Assembly (NCBI GenBank): GCA_903871935.1
Contig: CAIQIQ010000080.1
Location: forward strand, 1-39,664
DNA from: an uncultured Phycisphaerales bacterium
Lineage (GTDB): Bacteria > Planctomycetota > Phycisphaerae > Tepidisphaerales > Tepidisphaeraceae
DNA length: 39,664 nt
Reading direction: 5' to 3'
Shown here: one piece after another, positions 38,824-39,664 of the stretch
Numbering within the stretch: the first letter of the stretch is position 1
How the letters are laid out: each line of letters opens with the position of its first letter
Program-made: the position numbers and the translations under genes
The notes under the pieces: generated by a model
What the model saw: only the letters and a program-made list of their open reading frames with translations
Told to the model about the DNA's origin: nothing
Databases searched by the model: none

Positions 38824-39527
38824 TGGAATTGTGGAATGAACTGGCGGCGAAGGGTGGGCGGGTGCTGAGCGAGGAGCAGCATCGGCGGTTGGGGCGATAT
38901 CTGGAGTTGCTGGCGGATGCCAATACGCGGATGAACCTGACGCGGATTGTGGATCGTGAGCAGGCGATGGTGGCGCATGTGGGGGATGCGCTGACGCTGC
39001 TGCCGTATGTGCCTCTCGCGCGGGGGGCGCTGAAGATTGTGGATATCGGGTCGGGGGGCGGGGTGCCGGGGATTCCGCTGGCGGTGGTGTTACCGGATTG
39101 TGGGATCACTCTGGTGGAGGCAACGCAGAAGAAGGCGGCGTTTCTACAACAGTGCGCGACGGAATTGGGCTTAGGCAATGTGACGGTGTTGGCAAAGCGG
39201 GCGGAGGAGGTGGCCAGCGGAGAACTGCGCGAGGCGTGTGATGTGGTGATTGCGCGAGCGGTAGGGGAGCTGGCGTTTCTGGTGGAGTGGGGAATTCCGC
39301 TGCTGAAGAAGGGTGGGACGCTGCTGGCGATGAAGGGGGCGAAGGCGCAGGAAGAGATCGCGGCGGCGGATCGGGCGATCAAGATGCTCAGTGCCAGCCG
39401 GCCGGTGGTGCATCCGGTGGAATTGCCGGGGGCGGAGCATCACGTGATTGTGGAGATGACGAAGATGGGAAGGACGGATGCGCGGTATCCGCGGCCGGCG
39501 TCGGTGGCGAAGGGGAAGGCTCTCTAG
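38823..39527 (+). CDS. rsmG: 16S rRNA (guanine527-N7)-methyltransferase RsmG
   Basis: Protein of 234 residues from ATG 38823, with GGAG 5 nt upstream, overlapping the metW stop by one base. The family pattern is complete: NLTRI (38-42), HVGDALTLLP (52-61), SAM loop VDIGSGGGVPGIPLAV (73-88), LVEATQKKAAFLQ and a late ARAVGELAFLVEW segment, ending RYPRPASVAKGKAL as in other RsmG proteins, so the coding sequence is intact. It adds N7-methyl to G527 of 16S rRNA. It is the last gene of metX-metW-rsmG; a transposable element begins at its TAG stop. Confidence 0.95.
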   Translation: MELWNELAAKGGRVLSEEQHRRLGRYLELLADANTRMNLTRIVDREQAMVAHVGDALTLLPYVPLARGALKIVDIGSGGGVPGIPLAVVLPDCGITLVEATQKKAAFLQQCATELGLGNVTVLAKRAEEVASGELREACDVVIARAVGELAFLVEWGIPLLKKGGTLLAMKGAKAQEEIAAADRAIKMLSASRPVVHPVELPGAEHHVIVEMTKMGRTDARYPRPASVAKGKAL

Positions 39528-39664
39528 AGCGTGTTATGCACTTCACGTGATGTCTCCGAGGAGTCGGCTCAAGAGCACACAGGCGAACGCGACCAGGTGC
39601 AGCCCGGCAACGGTGGATGCCAGACGCTCATAGTCCTTTGCCAGACGACGGAACCGCGCCAGCC
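39528..39664 (-). mobile_element. IS5-type element, right-hand end (runs off the window)
   Basis: The DNA after the rsmG stop begins AGCGTGTTATGCACTTCA, a likely terminal repeat, and within 16 nt reaches the stop codon of a transposase on the minus strand. The other end lies beyond the window, so the inverted repeat and target duplication cannot be checked. Confidence 0.55.
39543..39664 (-). CDS. IS5-family transposase, C-terminal fragment
   Basis: Open at the window edge: the last 39 codons and the stop (TGA at 39545-39543) of a transposase. The visible end contains RRLAKDYERLAS and LHLVAFACVLLSRL, which match the C-terminal helix of IS5/IS4-group DDE transposases carrying the RR(L/F)AKDYER motif. 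The catalytic residues lie outside the window. Whether the whole gene is intact cannot be told. Confidence 0.82.
   Translation of the reverse strand, partial: LARFRRLAKDYERLASTVAGLHLVAFACVLLSRLLGDIT

Overview
The window reads as one contig of a planctomycete chromosome, most likely class Phycisphaerae. The main support is the N-terminal LEQRTLLA signature (LEPR-XLL type) of the 1657-residue surface protein at 20353. GC content is high, and there are many planctomycete-style secreted proteins, a bacterial Ser/Thr kinase and isolated housekeeping genes. No rRNA, tRNA, CRISPR array or phage genes were seen.

Layout. 1-1400: IS110-family transposase with structured non-coding flanks. 1709-2862 (minus): secreted polysaccharide-lyase-like protein and a coupled 53-residue membrane protein. 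2972-7911 (plus): lone THI5-like binding protein, HAD phosphatase, lipoprotein, nucleoside phosphorylase, Ser/Thr kinase and a small exported protein. Three successive genes here (3991, 4867, 5478) have promoter-like elements so close to their starts that their mRNAs look leaderless. 7912-8270: terminator and two palindromes. 8271-12577: a signalling operon (MASE1-GAF-PAS histidine kinase, DivK-like receiver, receiver-kinase with a degenerate ATP site). 13017-16757: fused indolepyruvate:ferredoxin oxidoreductase carrying repeat-like segments in frame. 16758-20352: a possible small RNA, a nitronate monooxygenase-like pair, an RRM protein, and an intergenic region with a minus-strand small RNA candidate that has promoter, three hairpins and intrinsic terminator. 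20353-25326: giant surface protein. 25327-25971: a repeat-rich convergent spacer. 25972-29494 (minus): nrfHA ammonifying nitrite reductase with an FNR-type box at class II spacing, a membrane protein upstream and a small thioredoxin-like protein downstream. 29576-36723: zinc-ribbon membrane protein, orphan nuoD with its own promoter, an exported Ala/Pro repeat protein, endonuclease III and two secreted proteins. 36881-39527: metX-metW-rsmG operon. An IS5-type transposase begins at the rsmG stop codon and runs off the end.

Physiology suggested: an organism able to respire under low oxygen (nitrite ammonification, ferredoxin-linked 2-oxoacid oxidation, complex I) and to degrade polysaccharide, making methionine by acetyl-homoserine. 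Strongest leads: the minus-strand RNA at 19992-20096, the FNR-type promoter of nrfHA, the leaderless trio, the structured flank of the IS110 element and the in-frame repeats in the oxidoreductase. Family names rest on recognised motifs; no database search was run.
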